This document shows positions 32,466 to 39,704 of a stretch of 52,673 nt of DNA, piece after piece (positions within the stretch are counted from its first letter, which is position 1; every line of letters starts with the position of its first letter). The stretch covers positions 1 to 52,673 of the forward strand of contig JAFRRM010000020.1 of assembly GCA_017428105.1 (NCBI GenBank). Direction: 5' to 3'. Both the position numbers and the translations under genes were made by a program. The stretch comes from Lachnospiraceae bacterium. GTDB taxonomy: Bacteria; Bacillota; Clostridia; Lachnospirales; Lachnospiraceae. The notes below the pieces were generated by a model. It saw only the letters and a list, made by a program, of their open reading frames with translations, was not told where the DNA came from and ran no database searches.

Positions 32466-33929
32466 TCAGTTGTCCGCCCGGTTGTAGCCGTTCTTCATTT
32501 TCTCGCTGGCGGCCTGGAGCACTTTGTTCAGGGCGTCGGTCGTCTCCTTCTTCGCCAGCGCGGCCAGTTTGCCGTTGGCCTCCTGCAGCAGGGCAGGATC
32601 GCCGGTCTCTGCGAACTTTTTGTCATATTCCGCCAGGAGCCGCCGGCTCTCTGCGGCCAGCGCCCGGTGATAGCGCTCGATCAGCTGCACGGTGCTGCCG
32701 AAGTGCGGGTCCGCCAGCGCTTCCAGCAGGCGGCTGGCCCAGTAGAAATTCTCCGTGGAAGCGTCCAGCGTCACCTTGCTGAGGTACGCGGGCATGGCCG
32801 GGACGTTGGTGTACAGCGGCAGGAACGCGCCGAACGTGGTGGAGCCGAAGCAGACCCATTCCACGCCGCGGACGGCTTCCGGCACGCCCTCGCGGATCTG
32901 GCAGATGGCGGTCACGCCGGTCCGGTTGATCCCGATGGAACGGTAAATGCCGCGTTTGCCGGTGTCCTGCGCCGAATACGGATCGTACGGCGTCCCCTGG
33001 TAATGCGTCGACAGCAGGTAGCTCACGTCCTCCACCGCCAGTTTCCGCTCCGGGACGAAGCTCCACGGGATGCGGTCGCTTTCCGGTGTGAAGTCCGCGT
33101 CCGGCCCTTCCCAGCGGTATGCGGCCGGCGTCAGGAAGCGCCCCATGAACCAGGCCCGCGGCGTGTTGTACACGTGGTCCGAATCGTAGTGCGACCCGAA
33201 TATGTTCCGGGGATTGAACACGCCGTTCTGGTTGGTGTCCAGCCGGTTCTCCTCGATGAATTCCTTCAGGTCCCGGGAGCACAGATGATCCTTCCCGGCG
33301 CCCAGCGCATCCTTCAGATCAAAACTGTCCATGCCGAACTGGTTGGGCATCACGACCACCGCCTCGTCCGGCACGCGCTTCGCCATCCAGTGATGACCGC
33401 CGATGGTCTCCAGCCACCAGATCTCCTTCTCGTCGTTGAACGCGATGCCGTTGGACTCGTACGTGCCGTACTCCTCCAGCAGCGCCGCCAGCCGCAGCAC
33501 GCCTTCCCGCGCGCTCCGGATGTACGGCAGCACCAGCACGACGATATCCTCCTCGCCGATGCCGCCGGGGACTTCTTTTTCGCCCCGTTTTTCCGCCTTT
33601 CTGAGCACGACCAGCGGGTCCGCCGCCAGCACGCGCGGATTGGTGGTGATGGTCTCCGTCGCGGTCATGCCCACGCCGGCTTCATTGATGCCCGTGGCCG
33701 CCCAAATGCCGTGCGTCCTGTCCACGCTCGGACACGCGGTATAGCGCAGGGGCTTCTCCGGCAGCGGGATCTCCACGTGGGAGATCACGCTTTTATATTT
33801 CTTCGGCTGATCCTTGGGTTCCACCACGATCAGTTTCTTGACGTCGAAATGCCCGTCGTCCGTGCGGGCGATCATGGCGGAGCGGTCATTGGACGCGTTT
33901 TTGCCTACTAATAAGGTCGTACAGGACAT
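32466..33929 (-). CDS. C69-family dipeptidase (PepD-like)
   Basis: A 487-residue Ntn-type dipeptidase. The N-terminus MSCTTLLVGKNASNDRSAMIARTDD has the conserved catalytic Cys (C3, exposed after removal of the leading residues), and family motifs GVGMTATETI, IWWLETIGGHHW and NPRNIFGSHYDSDHVYNTPRAW follow. It is cytosolic with no signal peptide and cleaves dipeptides of broad specificity. Downstream genes encode RidA and a symporter; the TM2 protein gene is upstream by 27 bases. Length is normal. Confidence 0.94.
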   Translation of the reverse strand: MSCTTLLVGKNASNDRSAMIARTDDGHFDVKKLIVVEPKDQPKKYKSVISHVEIPLPEKPLRYTACPSVDRTHGIWAATGINEAGVGMTATETITTNPRVLAADPLVVLRKAEKRGEKEVPGGIGEEDIVVLVLPYIRSAREGVLRLAALLEEYGTYESNGIAFNDEKEIWWLETIGGHHWMAKRVPDEAVVVMPNQFGMDSFDLKDALGAGKDHLCSRDLKEFIEENRLDTNQNGVFNPRNIFGSHYDSDHVYNTPRAWFMGRFLTPAAYRWEGPDADFTPESDRIPWSFVPERKLAVEDVSYLLSTHYQGTPYDPYSAQDTGKRGIYRSIGINRTGVTAICQIREGVPEAVRGVEWVCFGSTTFGAFLPLYTNVPAMPAYLSKVTLDASTENFYWASRLLEALADPHFGSTVQLIERYHRALAAESRRLLAEYDKKFAETGDPALLQEANGKLAALAKKETTDALNKVLQAASEKMKNGYNRADN

Positions 33930-33956
33930 GGAGGTCCTCCTTCTGTAAATGTTTTT

Positions 33957-34484
33957 TCATTCCTTCAGCGGGAATCCGTGATTATCATTGAACGTGCCGG
34001 ACAGGATCATGATCATGTCCACGAGCCAGCCGATGCCGAACAGACCGCCGGTAAAGAGCCAGAGCAGGCCGGTGCCGATCTTGCCGGCATAGAAGCGGTG
34101 CACGCCCAGAACGCCGAACAGGAAGCACAGGATGAACGCCACCCACTTGCTGCGGGTGCTGATGGGGCGGCCGTAGGGATCCTGTGCGCCGTACCGGGTA
34201 TAGGGGTTCCGGGCATAGGGATTCTGGCCGTAGCCCATGTTGGGATTCTGGCCGTAGCCCATGTTGGGATTCTGGCCGTAACCGGCGTTCCGGTCCTGGC
34301 CGTAGCCGGCGCCGGACCGGCTGTAGGGATCCCCGTAGGGATCCGTTTCCGGCTGCCGGGCATACTGATAAGGGCCCTGCTGCGCTTCGCGCTTCGCGCC
34401 TTGGCCCAGAGGGACTTTATATCCGCAGTAATTACATTCCTTCCCGTCCACGGGGGCTCCGCAGATCGGACATTGCATGGCCAT
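33957..34484 (-). CDS. TM2-domain membrane protein with N-terminal zinc ribbon
   Basis: A 175-residue protein with three parts. A zinc ribbon (CPICGAPVDGKECNYCG, residues 5-21) is followed by a Gln/Tyr/Gly/Pro-rich segment (about 25-105) with repeats such as GYGQNPNM, then a TM2 domain (about 110-170: KWVAFILCFLFGVLGVHRFYAGKIGTG, LLWLFTGGLFGIGWLVDMIMIL). TM2 proteins are small bacterial membrane proteins of unknown function, often with low-complexity linkers. The repeats are exact at DNA level (34221-34268). It begins the run with the dipeptidase. Confidence 0.88.
   Translation of the reverse strand: MAMQCPICGAPVDGKECNYCGYKVPLGQGAKREAQQGPYQYARQPETDPYGDPYSRSGAGYGQDRNAGYGQNPNMGYGQNPNMGYGQNPYARNPYTRYGAQDPYGRPISTRSKWVAFILCFLFGVLGVHRFYAGKIGTGLLWLFTGGLFGIGWLVDMIMILSGTFNDNHGFPLKE
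34221..34280 (-). repeat. 24-bp in-frame tandem repeat in the TM2 gene
   Basis: Two exact 24-bp units (34221-34244 and 34245-34268) and half of a third encode GYGQNPNM. Exact copies suggest recent slippage, so length may vary between strains. Confidence 0.85.
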
Positions 34485-34520
34485 GATGATCTCGCTTTCC
34501 GAATCTATGTATTTAATGTC

Positions 34521-34549
34521 ATTATCTCACAGCCGGCCGGAAAAGTAAA
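34521..34549 (-). promoter_or_regulatory. Promoter of the TM2 gene run
   Basis: Minus strand TTTACT (34549-34544), 17-bp spacer, GATAAT (34526-34521). Confidence 0.65.
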
Positions 34550-34552
34550 GAA

Positions 34553-34590
34553 AAACCCCGGCCGTCCGAAGACAGCCGGGGGATCCGGTC
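34553..34590 (-). terminator. Terminator-like hairpin after the two-domain lipoprotein
   Basis: CCCCGGC and GCCGGGG pair across a 12-base loop, with AAAAA on the plus side that reads as T5 on the minus strand after the stem. It ends the lipoprotein transcript before the TM2 promoter. Confidence 0.75.
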
Positions 34591-34604
34591 CGTTTTTCCG
34601 GATG

Positions 34605-35639
34605 TTACGGAGCGTAGCGGAACGTGAGGATGTCGCCCGAAACGAGGCTGGTCTCATATTCCAGTTCGATCACGGCCGCATCCGCGGGCACCTCGAACAC
34701 GACCGTGCCTTTGGTCTTGCGTCCCGCGGACAGGGTGGCGCTCAGATCGTCGTCCCGCACCATGAGGTGGGAGTCGCAGTGCCGGCCGTCCGCGTAACAG
34801 TTGAACAGGAGGCTGCTCACGGACTGCTCCTTGCTGCTGATGTTCTCAAATTCCAGTTCGAAGTAGACGAACAGGCTGCCGTCCGCCGGCTGGATGAACT
34901 GGTTGTCGCTGACGGCTTCGCCGCAGCTCAGGTAGGCGATCTTGAACGACTTGGTCTCCGCGGCATCGCCCGGGACCATCGCTCCTTCAGTCGGTTCCGT
35001 CTTCTTTTCGGGAACAAAGCCGCTCTCCTGCGGGCCTTCGTACAGGAACTTGATCACTTTGTCGGAGAACAGGTTTTCTTTGTATTCCGCCTCGATCTCC
35101 TGCGCGTTCTGCGGCACTTCGAAATAAATGCGGCCCAGATTCCAGCGTCCCGCGGAAAGGGTGCCGCTCAGTTCGTCGTCGAAGCTGTATTTCTTATCCA
35201 CGGCATACCCGTCGGCATAGCCTTCGAAATCGAAGGAGGAAATGCTGGTGCTGCCTTTTCCGTTATACTCCGCGTAGAATTCCAGGAAAATGTACTTGTT
35301 GCCGTCCGCCGGCTGGATGAACTGGTTGTCGGACTCGTATTCGCCGCTGGCCACATAGACGAGGGTGACGTTTTTTGCGGTCACGGTGTCGCCGACCTGG
35401 TAGGCTTCCTTGACGGGAGCGGCGGCAGTGGTGGGCGCCGGGGTGGTGGGCGGCGCGGTGGTAGGCGCTTCAGTGACGGGTGCTTCGGTGGCAGGCTTTT
35501 TGTCCGCTGTGGTTTCCCGGCTGCCGCCCTTCTGCGTGGTTTCCGCAGCGGCCGTGGTCTTCTCCTTCGGCGTGATGGTGCAGGCCGATAACGCGAAGGC
35601 CATCAGGGCCGCGGCGGCGGCGATCATGATCTTCTTCAT
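34605..35639 (-). CDS. Lipoprotein with two tandem DUF4352-like domains
   Basis: A 344-residue lipoprotein. Signal MKKIMIAAAAALMAFALSAC ends in a lipobox (C20). A Thr/Ala/Pro-rich stalk (about 25-78, with APTTAPPTTPAPTTAAAP) projects two homologous Ig-like domains, about 80-200 and 230-344. Each carries the same block, SDNQFIQPADGNKYIFLEFYAE and SDNQFIQPADGSLFVYFELEFEN, and a later LSAGRxNLGRIYFEVP / LSAGRKTKGTVVFEVP pair, matching DUF4352/telokin-like domains. The internal duplication is clear. It is exported and surface-bound; the role (adhesion or ligand binding) is unknown. Confidence 0.85.
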   Translation of the reverse strand: MKKIMIAAAAALMAFALSACTITPKEKTTAAAETTQKGGSRETTADKKPATEAPVTEAPTTAPPTTPAPTTAAAPVKEAYQVGDTVTAKNVTLVYVASGEYESDNQFIQPADGNKYIFLEFYAEYNGKGSTSISSFDFEGYADGYAVDKKYSFDDELSGTLSAGRWNLGRIYFEVPQNAQEIEAEYKENLFSDKVIKFLYEGPQESGFVPEKKTEPTEGAMVPGDAAETKSFKIAYLSCGEAVSDNQFIQPADGSLFVYFELEFENISSKEQSVSSLLFNCYADGRHCDSHLMVRDDDLSATLSAGRKTKGTVVFEVPADAAVIELEYETSLVSGDILTFRYAP

Positions 35640-35737
35640 TTTTTCTCCTCCTTCTTCAGAAGCAATTTGTACGGAATGGATCCTGCTGCAGCACGTCAGG
35701 CTGCTCCGGATCCATTATAAAAGGATCGCCGGCGCGC

Positions 35738-35756
35738 CGTTCCCCCCGTTTCGGGG
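35738..35756 (+). repeat. 19-bp direct repeat, left copy, bracketing the RHH module
   Basis: CGTTCCCCCCGTTTCGGGG, identical to 36323-36341. Both copies continue as YAAT-NNN-GGCCG. The CCCCG/CGGGG arms can fold as a small hairpin. Confidence 0.85.
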
Positions 35757-35786
35757 TAATGAAGGCCGGCTGCGGTCCCGGCGGGA

Positions 35787-35957
35787 TCATTGCTGTTTCT
35801 GCCCCGCCCGGCCGGTCTCCTCCAGTCCTTTCCGGATCAGAGTTTCTATGATCTCACGCTGAGAGAGCCGAGGATAATGAGCTGTCTGAACTTTTCTCAG
35901 TTGTTCTGCCAGCTCCGGAGGAAGGGAAATGCTGAAGCGTTTCGGTTTATCACTCAT
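35787..35957 (-). CDS. Small ribbon-helix-helix DNA-binding protein (RHH1)
   Basis: A 56-residue protein: MSDKPKRFSISLPPELAEQL..., then a segment ending SQREIIETLIRKGLEE. The beta-strand KRFSISLP, helix PPELAEQLRKVQ and helix SQREIIETLIRKGLE match an Arc/MetJ/CopG fold. GGAG precedes the start. It is divergent from RHH2 (36101-36280), and both promoters carry the same GGTTCACTG element, so the pair is probably autoregulated. No toxin gene is seen next to it. It is too short for usual gene-calling cutoffs. Confidence 0.82.
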   Translation of the reverse strand: MSDKPKRFSISLPPELAEQLRKVQTAHYPRLSQREIIETLIRKGLEETGRAGQKQQ

Positions 35958-35975
35958 GGGACTCCTCTCCGTCGG

Positions 35976-35994
35976 GTTCAGTGGTTCACTGAAC
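35976..35994. promoter_or_regulatory. Palindromic RHH operator
   Basis: GTTCAGTG-GTT-CACTGAAC, perfect 8-bp arms, located at the transcription start of rhh1. GGTTCACTG from its right half recurs at 36064-36072 inside the rhh2 promoter. Confidence 0.8.
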
Positions 35995-36001
35995 CTCTTT
36001 C

Positions 36002-36031
36002 ATTATAGAGACCGGCCAGGCGTTTTGTCAA
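36002..36031 (-). promoter_or_regulatory. Promoter of rhh1
   Basis: Minus strand TTGACA (36031-36026), 18-bp spacer, TATAAT (36007-36002): consensus boxes, with the palindromic operator just downstream. Confidence 0.88.
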
Positions 36032-36052
36032 GCCGTTTTCCGTCCTTCCCTC

Positions 36053-36081
36053 TTTACATCTCTGGTTCACTGGTGTAAAAT
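36053..36081 (+). promoter_or_regulatory. Promoter of rhh2 with embedded operator site
   Basis: TTTACA (36053-36058), 17-bp spacer, TAAAAT (36076-36081). GGTTCACTG (36064-36072) lies in the spacer, where a bound repressor would block polymerase. Confidence 0.8.
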
Positions 36082-36100
36082 CAGGACGGAGGATAAGACG

Positions 36101-36280
36101 ATGGCAACTGACAGACCCCGTTACACCGTTTCCGTCGATCCGGAGCTTTTTCAGCGGATCGAGGATTTCCGCTTTGAACACCGTTTTCAGACCAGGTCGG
36201 AGGCCACAGTGGAACTGATCCGGCTGGGGCTGGAGGCGTTGGAAAAGTCCGAAGCCGGGGAAAAGCCAGCGAAAAAATAA
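36101..36280 (+). CDS. Small ribbon-helix-helix DNA-binding protein (RHH2)
   Basis: A 59-residue protein: MATDRPRYTVSVDPELFQRI..., then RFQTRSEATVELIRLGLEAL and a Lys-rich tail. The strand RYTVSVD, helix PELFQRIEDFRF and helix TRSEATVELIRLGLEAL match an RHH fold of the same size as RHH1 but with different sequence. GGACGGAGG precedes the ATG. Divergent from rhh1 with a 143-bp shared control region. A terminator follows immediately. Likely a heterologous or paired repressor; targets beyond its own region are unknown. Confidence 0.82.
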   Translation: MATDRPRYTVSVDPELFQRIEDFRFEHRFQTRSEATVELIRLGLEALEKSEAGEKPAKK

Positions 36281-36301
36281 GGCCGGGGATCCGGTCTTAT
36301 T
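36276..36301 (+). terminator. Terminator of rhh2
   Basis: AATAAGGCCGG pairs with CCGGTCTTATT (one G-U) around GGAT, followed by GTATTT. It starts within the stop codon. Confidence 0.75.
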
Positions 36302-36322
36302 GTATTTCCGTCCTTCTGTTAT

Positions 36323-36341
36323 CGTTCCCCCCGTTTCGGGG
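36323..36341 (+). repeat. 19-bp direct repeat, right copy, bracketing the RHH module
   Basis: Identical to 35738-35756, 566 bases away. Same orientation, so not a simple inverted-repeat pair. Confidence 0.85.
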
Positions 36342-36365
36342 CAATTCCGGCCGATGTGACCGTTT

Positions 36366-36839
36366 TCAATCATTTTTCCCGCTTTTTTTCAGCGGTTCAA
36401 ACCCATAGGAGACCAGCAGTTCGTTGACCTGGTCCACCTTCATCCCTTCGTTCAGCGCCAGGATCAGCGCCGCGTCGCGTTTGATGCGCGCGTACAGTTC
36501 TTCCTGGCCCGCCAGGCGGAGGGCCCGCTGAGTCTCCTTCAGAGTGAAGCGGGCGCCGAAGCAGAGGCGCAGGATGACGTCGCGCTGGCGGGTATGGCGT
36601 TCCTGGCTGATCAGGCGGTAGCCGTAGGTCTCCGGGATATCCGCCGCCAGAAAGACCTCCTGCTGCAGGAGCCCCTTTTCCTTCATCAGACGCCGCATAT
36701 AGTCCGCAAACGGCTTCTCCCCCGTCAGCAGCGCTTCTTCATTTTCCCGGAAGTAGGTCCCGAGTCCGCCCGGACGCGTCTGTTCCAGCGCATCCTCCAG
36801 CTCCTCGGTGGGCAGGACTTCCATGGGATTCTTTTTCAT
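36366..36839 (-). CDS. HTH-like protein paired with a membrane kinase
   Basis: A 157-residue, all-helical, charged protein. Residues about 40-100 (FADYMRRLMKEKGLLQQEVFLAADIPETYGYRLISQERHTRQRDVILRL) read as an XRE-like helix-turn-helix, and about 105-150 (TLKETQRALRLAGQEELYARIKRD...) as a continuation. It is divergent from a Ser/Thr kinase gene across 57 bases. I recall the same XRE-like/kinase pairing in other Lachnospiraceae, suggesting that the protein is a substrate or regulator of the kinase. The N-terminus is acidic (LPTEELEDALEQTRPGG). Confidence 0.75.
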   Translation of the reverse strand: MKKNPMEVLPTEELEDALEQTRPGGLGTYFRENEEALLTGEKPFADYMRRLMKEKGLLQQEVFLAADIPETYGYRLISQERHTRQRDVILRLCFGARFTLKETQRALRLAGQEELYARIKRDAALILALNEGMKVDQVNELLVSYGFEPLKKSGKND

Positions 36840-36896
36840 TGCTTTTTCCTCTCTTCTGGTTTACTATTAGGCTATCAAACAAAGGAACCGTGTCCC

Positions 36897-38096
36897 GTGA
36901 CTTTAGAAGAACGTACCCGTTTATCGTATTATCAGGAGATGGCTCCGCTGAACGCCGCGCACGGAGTCATGCTGGTCCGTCACAGCGAGACCGGCTTGTT
37001 ATACGTCAAAAAAACGCTGAGCAATTATCAGCCTTTTATTTTTGAGCGCCTGAAAGCGCGTCCGTTCGAAGGCATGCCCCAAGTCATCGAGGCCGTGGAG
37101 GACGGCGGGCAGCTGATCGTGATCGAAACGTATCTGAGCGGCCGCGATCTGCAGGATCTGCTGGACGAGCAGGGGCCGTTCCCGGCCGACCGGGTACGCG
37201 AGATCGGGCTGACGCTGTGCCGGATCCTGGTCCCGCTGCACGGCGCGGGGATCGTCCACCGCGACATCAAGCCGTCCAACGTCATCCAGACGGCGGGCGG
37301 GGCCGTGATGCTGCTGGACCTGGACGCCGCTAAAGTCTGGAAGCAGGGCGAGGTCCGGGATACCCGGCTGATCGGGACGAAGGGATATGCGGCGCCGGAG
37401 CAGTACGGGTTCGGCGCTTCCACGCCCGCGACGGATATTTACGCGCTGGGCGTTCTGATGAACGTGCTGCTCACCGGGGAGTTCCCCGGGACAAAGCTGC
37501 CGGAAGATCCGCAGCTGCGGGCCGTTGTGCAGCGCTGCACCAGGCTGGAGCCCGCGGAGCGGTTCGCATCGGCGGGCGAGCTGGCCGGAGCGCTGCTGGG
37601 GATGGAAAGCCGGCCGGCGGGTGCGCCGGAAGGCGCGGATCGCGTGCGGCAGGGCGGCCTGTCTTACAGAGAACAGGCCCGGTATTCTTCCGGAACCGCA
37701 GGCGGTACAGGCGCCGTTCCGGAAGCCGGCAGGACGGATCCCGGACCGGCGTCCGGCGTCCGGCGTTTTCTGCCGCCCGGATTCCGCAGCGGCAATCTTC
37801 GGAATATGCTGTTGGCTTCGCTGTATTACGTTCTGATGATCGCCGTGGTGGTGCGCGGCGCCCAGGATGATATTGCTCCCGCCGATAAAATAACTCTGCT
37901 CTTCTTTACCGTCGCGGCGTTCCTGGGTCTGCCTGCGGTGTTCTGCAATTATCTGGGGCTCCGGGACAGACTGGGCATCAGCCGGCTGGAGCCGAAGAAC
38001 AAACGGGTATGGGCGTGCATCGGCGCTTATACCGTCTTTCTGATCATTATCGTTGCCGTCGGCAAGGTCATCCAGATGATCTTCCGCGGCGCCTGA
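36897..38096 (+). CDS. Membrane-anchored Hanks-type Ser/Thr protein kinase
   Basis: A 399-residue kinase. The GTG at 36897 with AAAGGA upstream is the best start; the longer frame overlaps the divergent HTH gene. Kinase landmarks: LLYVKK with the ATP-anchoring Lys (38/39), IVHRDIKPSN (catalytic D about 123), LLDLDAAK, where DFG is replaced by DLD, and GTKGYAAPEQYGF (activation/APE). The domain is about 220 residues. A Gly/Ser/Ala linker leads to three or four C-terminal transmembrane helices (about 300-395), so the kinase faces the cytosol with a membrane tail, without PASTA repeats. The DLD variant occurs in related bacterial kinases and does not by itself imply inactivity. Confidence 0.88.
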   Translation: MTLEERTRLSYYQEMAPLNAAHGVMLVRHSETGLLYVKKTLSNYQPFIFERLKARPFEGMPQVIEAVEDGGQLIVIETYLSGRDLQDLLDEQGPFPADRVREIGLTLCRILVPLHGAGIVHRDIKPSNVIQTAGGAVMLLDLDAAKVWKQGEVRDTRLIGTKGYAAPEQYGFGASTPATDIYALGVLMNVLLTGEFPGTKLPEDPQLRAVVQRCTRLEPAERFASAGELAGALLGMESRPAGAPEGADRVRQGGLSYREQARYSSGTAGGTGAVPEAGRTDPGPASGVRRFLPPGFRSGNLRNMLLASLYYVLMIAVVVRGAQDDIAPADKITLLFFTVAAFLGLPAVFCNYLGLRDRLGISRLEPKNKRVWACIGAYTVFLIIIVAVGKVIQMIFRGA

Positions 38097-38099
38097 CCT

Positions 38100-38816
38100 T
38101 TACGGGCAGATCCACTCTTTCCACACGGCCAGGCATTCGCGCAGAAAATAGGCCGGAAGCAGGCGCAGCGGGGTGCGGGCGGGAAAGCTTTCCGCGTCAC
38201 AGCCCAGCCGCGACGCCATATGGACGGCGCGGTACAGATGATATTCGCTGCTGATCAGGATCAGACGGGGGCTGAGGCCCTCTTTTTTTATGATGGTCTC
38301 GGAAAAACGGATGTTTTCCTCGGTGTTAACAGAGCGGTCCTCCACCAGGAGGCGCTCCGGGGCGATGCCGCGGGCCGTCAGTTCCCGGCAGATGCATGTG
38401 CCTTCACTGATGCTCTCGCCGGCGCCCCGGCCGCCGGAGCAGACGGCGCGTGCCTCCGGATGAGCCGCCAGATATTCCGCGGCCGCGTCGATCCGGGTCT
38501 GCAGCATCAGCGACGGGACGGTGCCCCGCACGCCGCAGCCGAGGATCACGACGGTGCCCTCCTCCTGTTTCGGCATCTGCCGGCTCCGGCTCACGATGGC
38601 CGAGCCGCTGATCAGCACCAGCACACCGCCGGCCGCCAGGACAGACACGAAGATCCGCCTCAGCAGGGGCGGTATTTTATGGCGGAAAAGGCCGTAGAGG
38701 ATCATCAGGAGACCGACTGCGGTCCCCAGCAGATTCCCTGCATTCACGATCCCGACCAGAAATGTCCAGCCGAAGGCGGTCATCAGGAACGCCCCGGCCA
38801 CGATCCAAAGCGCCAT
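38100..38816 (-). CDS. YdcF/SanA-family protein (DUF218)
   Basis: A 238-residue membrane-attached protein. Three N-terminal helices (about 1-77) precede a DUF218 domain with VVILGCGVRGTVPSLMLQTRIDAAAEYL, CSGGRGAGESISEG, EDRSVNTEENIRFS and LISSEYHLYRAVHMASRLG. Members of this family act in envelope or polysaccharide maintenance; the exact chemistry is unsettled. It ends 3 bases from the kinase gene on the opposite strand and begins 9 bases after the zinc-ribbon gene, probably in one operon with it. Confidence 0.9.
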   Translation of the reverse strand: MALWIVAGAFLMTAFGWTFLVGIVNAGNLLGTAVGLLMILYGLFRHKIPPLLRRIFVSVLAAGGVLVLISGSAIVSRSRQMPKQEEGTVVILGCGVRGTVPSLMLQTRIDAAAEYLAAHPEARAVCSGGRGAGESISEGTCICRELTARGIAPERLLVEDRSVNTEENIRFSETIIKKEGLSPRLILISSEYHLYRAVHMASRLGCDAESFPARTPLRLLPAYFLRECLAVWKEWICP

Positions 38817-38825
38817 GGCGTTTCC

Positions 38826-39542
38826 TCAGCGTCTGAGGCCGGAGAGCGCGTTGGCCTGCTCCAGCAGCTGTTCCAGCAGATCCGGGTTCAGGACGTAGTA
38901 GATCGCCGCCGCCAGGATGAGGGCGTTGAGCACGAAACCGATGATCCCGGTCACCAGGCCGGCGACCGCCATCCCCCGCCGCAGTTCGGACTTAAGTCCC
39001 ATCGCCCCCATCACGATGGCCGCGATGGACAGAGGCAGCCCCACGAAGGGAAAGATCATGGCGAAGACCAGGCCGACGATGCCGCAGACCATGGCGCTCC
39101 GCGCGGTCCCGTCCCGTTTGGAAGCGGCCGGCGCCGTATAAGCGGCGCGCTGCCGCGGGTCGCCGTACGGGCTGTAGGATGCGCCGTTATAGGCTGAGCC
39201 GTCGTACGAGGATCCGTTATAGGCAGAGCCGCCATAACCGCTGCCGCTGCCCGCCGTTTCGCCGAAGGAGGCGCCGGCATACGAAGTCCCGCCATAGGAA
39301 GAGCCTTCATAGGAAGAGCCGGCACCGTCGTCGTAACCGATGCCGGAGGTCCCTTCATACGTTTTATGTTCCGAATATGCCTGCGCGGCATTGTCATCCA
39401 TGGAGGGGGAAGCGGACGCGCTCCGCCGGACGTAGTCTTCCCGCAGACCCGTCTCGTCGTAAAAGATGGCAGCGCCGCAGCCCGGGCAATGCCGGGCGCC
39501 GTTTGCGAGGCGCTGGCCGCAGCGATAACAGTAAACAGACAT
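38826..39542 (-). CDS. Zinc-ribbon membrane protein with Ser/Gly/Tyr-rich linker and DUF4190-like domain
   Basis: A 238-residue protein; the start at 39542 follows AAGGAGG. N-terminal zinc ribbon (CYRCGQRLANGARHCPGCGA, 5-24), then a long low-complexity linker (about 60-140) of SYxG and SGYG units (YEGSSYGGTSYAGASFGETA...), and two C-terminal transmembrane helices (about 160-220, GIVGLVFAMIFPFVGLPLSIAAIVMGAMG, MAVAGLVTGIIGFVLNALILAAAIYYV) of the DUF4190 type. The layout parallels the TM2 protein at 33957-34484. Function unknown. Confidence 0.82.
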   Translation of the reverse strand: MSVYCYRCGQRLANGARHCPGCGAAIFYDETGLREDYVRRSASASPSMDDNAAQAYSEHKTYEGTSGIGYDDGAGSSYEGSSYGGTSYAGASFGETAGSGSGYGGSAYNGSSYDGSAYNGASYSPYGDPRQRAAYTAPAASKRDGTARSAMVCGIVGLVFAMIFPFVGLPLSIAAIVMGAMGLKSELRRGMAVAGLVTGIIGFVLNALILAAAIYYVLNPDLLEQLLEQANALSGLRR

Positions 39543-39704
39543 GCGTGTGTCCTCCTTACGCCGTTCATTGTACCGCAAACGATCCGCGCTGTCACTCTTT
39601 TTTCGCGGCGGCGCTTTTCCGCGCAAACGGCCGGCCGCGCGCCGCAGGGCATTCCCCGGCACGGTCCTGCCCGGCATGTCTTTCCTTCCCCGGTTTTCCC
39701 GCCG

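Noticed and set aside
31731..33911. A 726-codon plus-strand frame across ridA and the C69 dipeptidase
   Set aside because: Both minus-strand genes are complete and motif-bearing; this frame crosses their boundary and matches no fold.
34221..34280. Possible CRISPR-like array
   Set aside because: The 24-bp units are contiguous without spacers and code in frame for a protein repeat.
33978..35591. A 537-codon plus-strand frame opposite the TM2 and lipoprotein genes
   Set aside because: Spans two well-supported minus-strand genes and their terminator; composition is repeat-derived (ILAVAHVG).
35787..36280. Toxin-antitoxin system
   Set aside because: Both proteins are RHH regulators and no toxin-like partner lies next to either, so calling it toxin-antitoxin is not justified.
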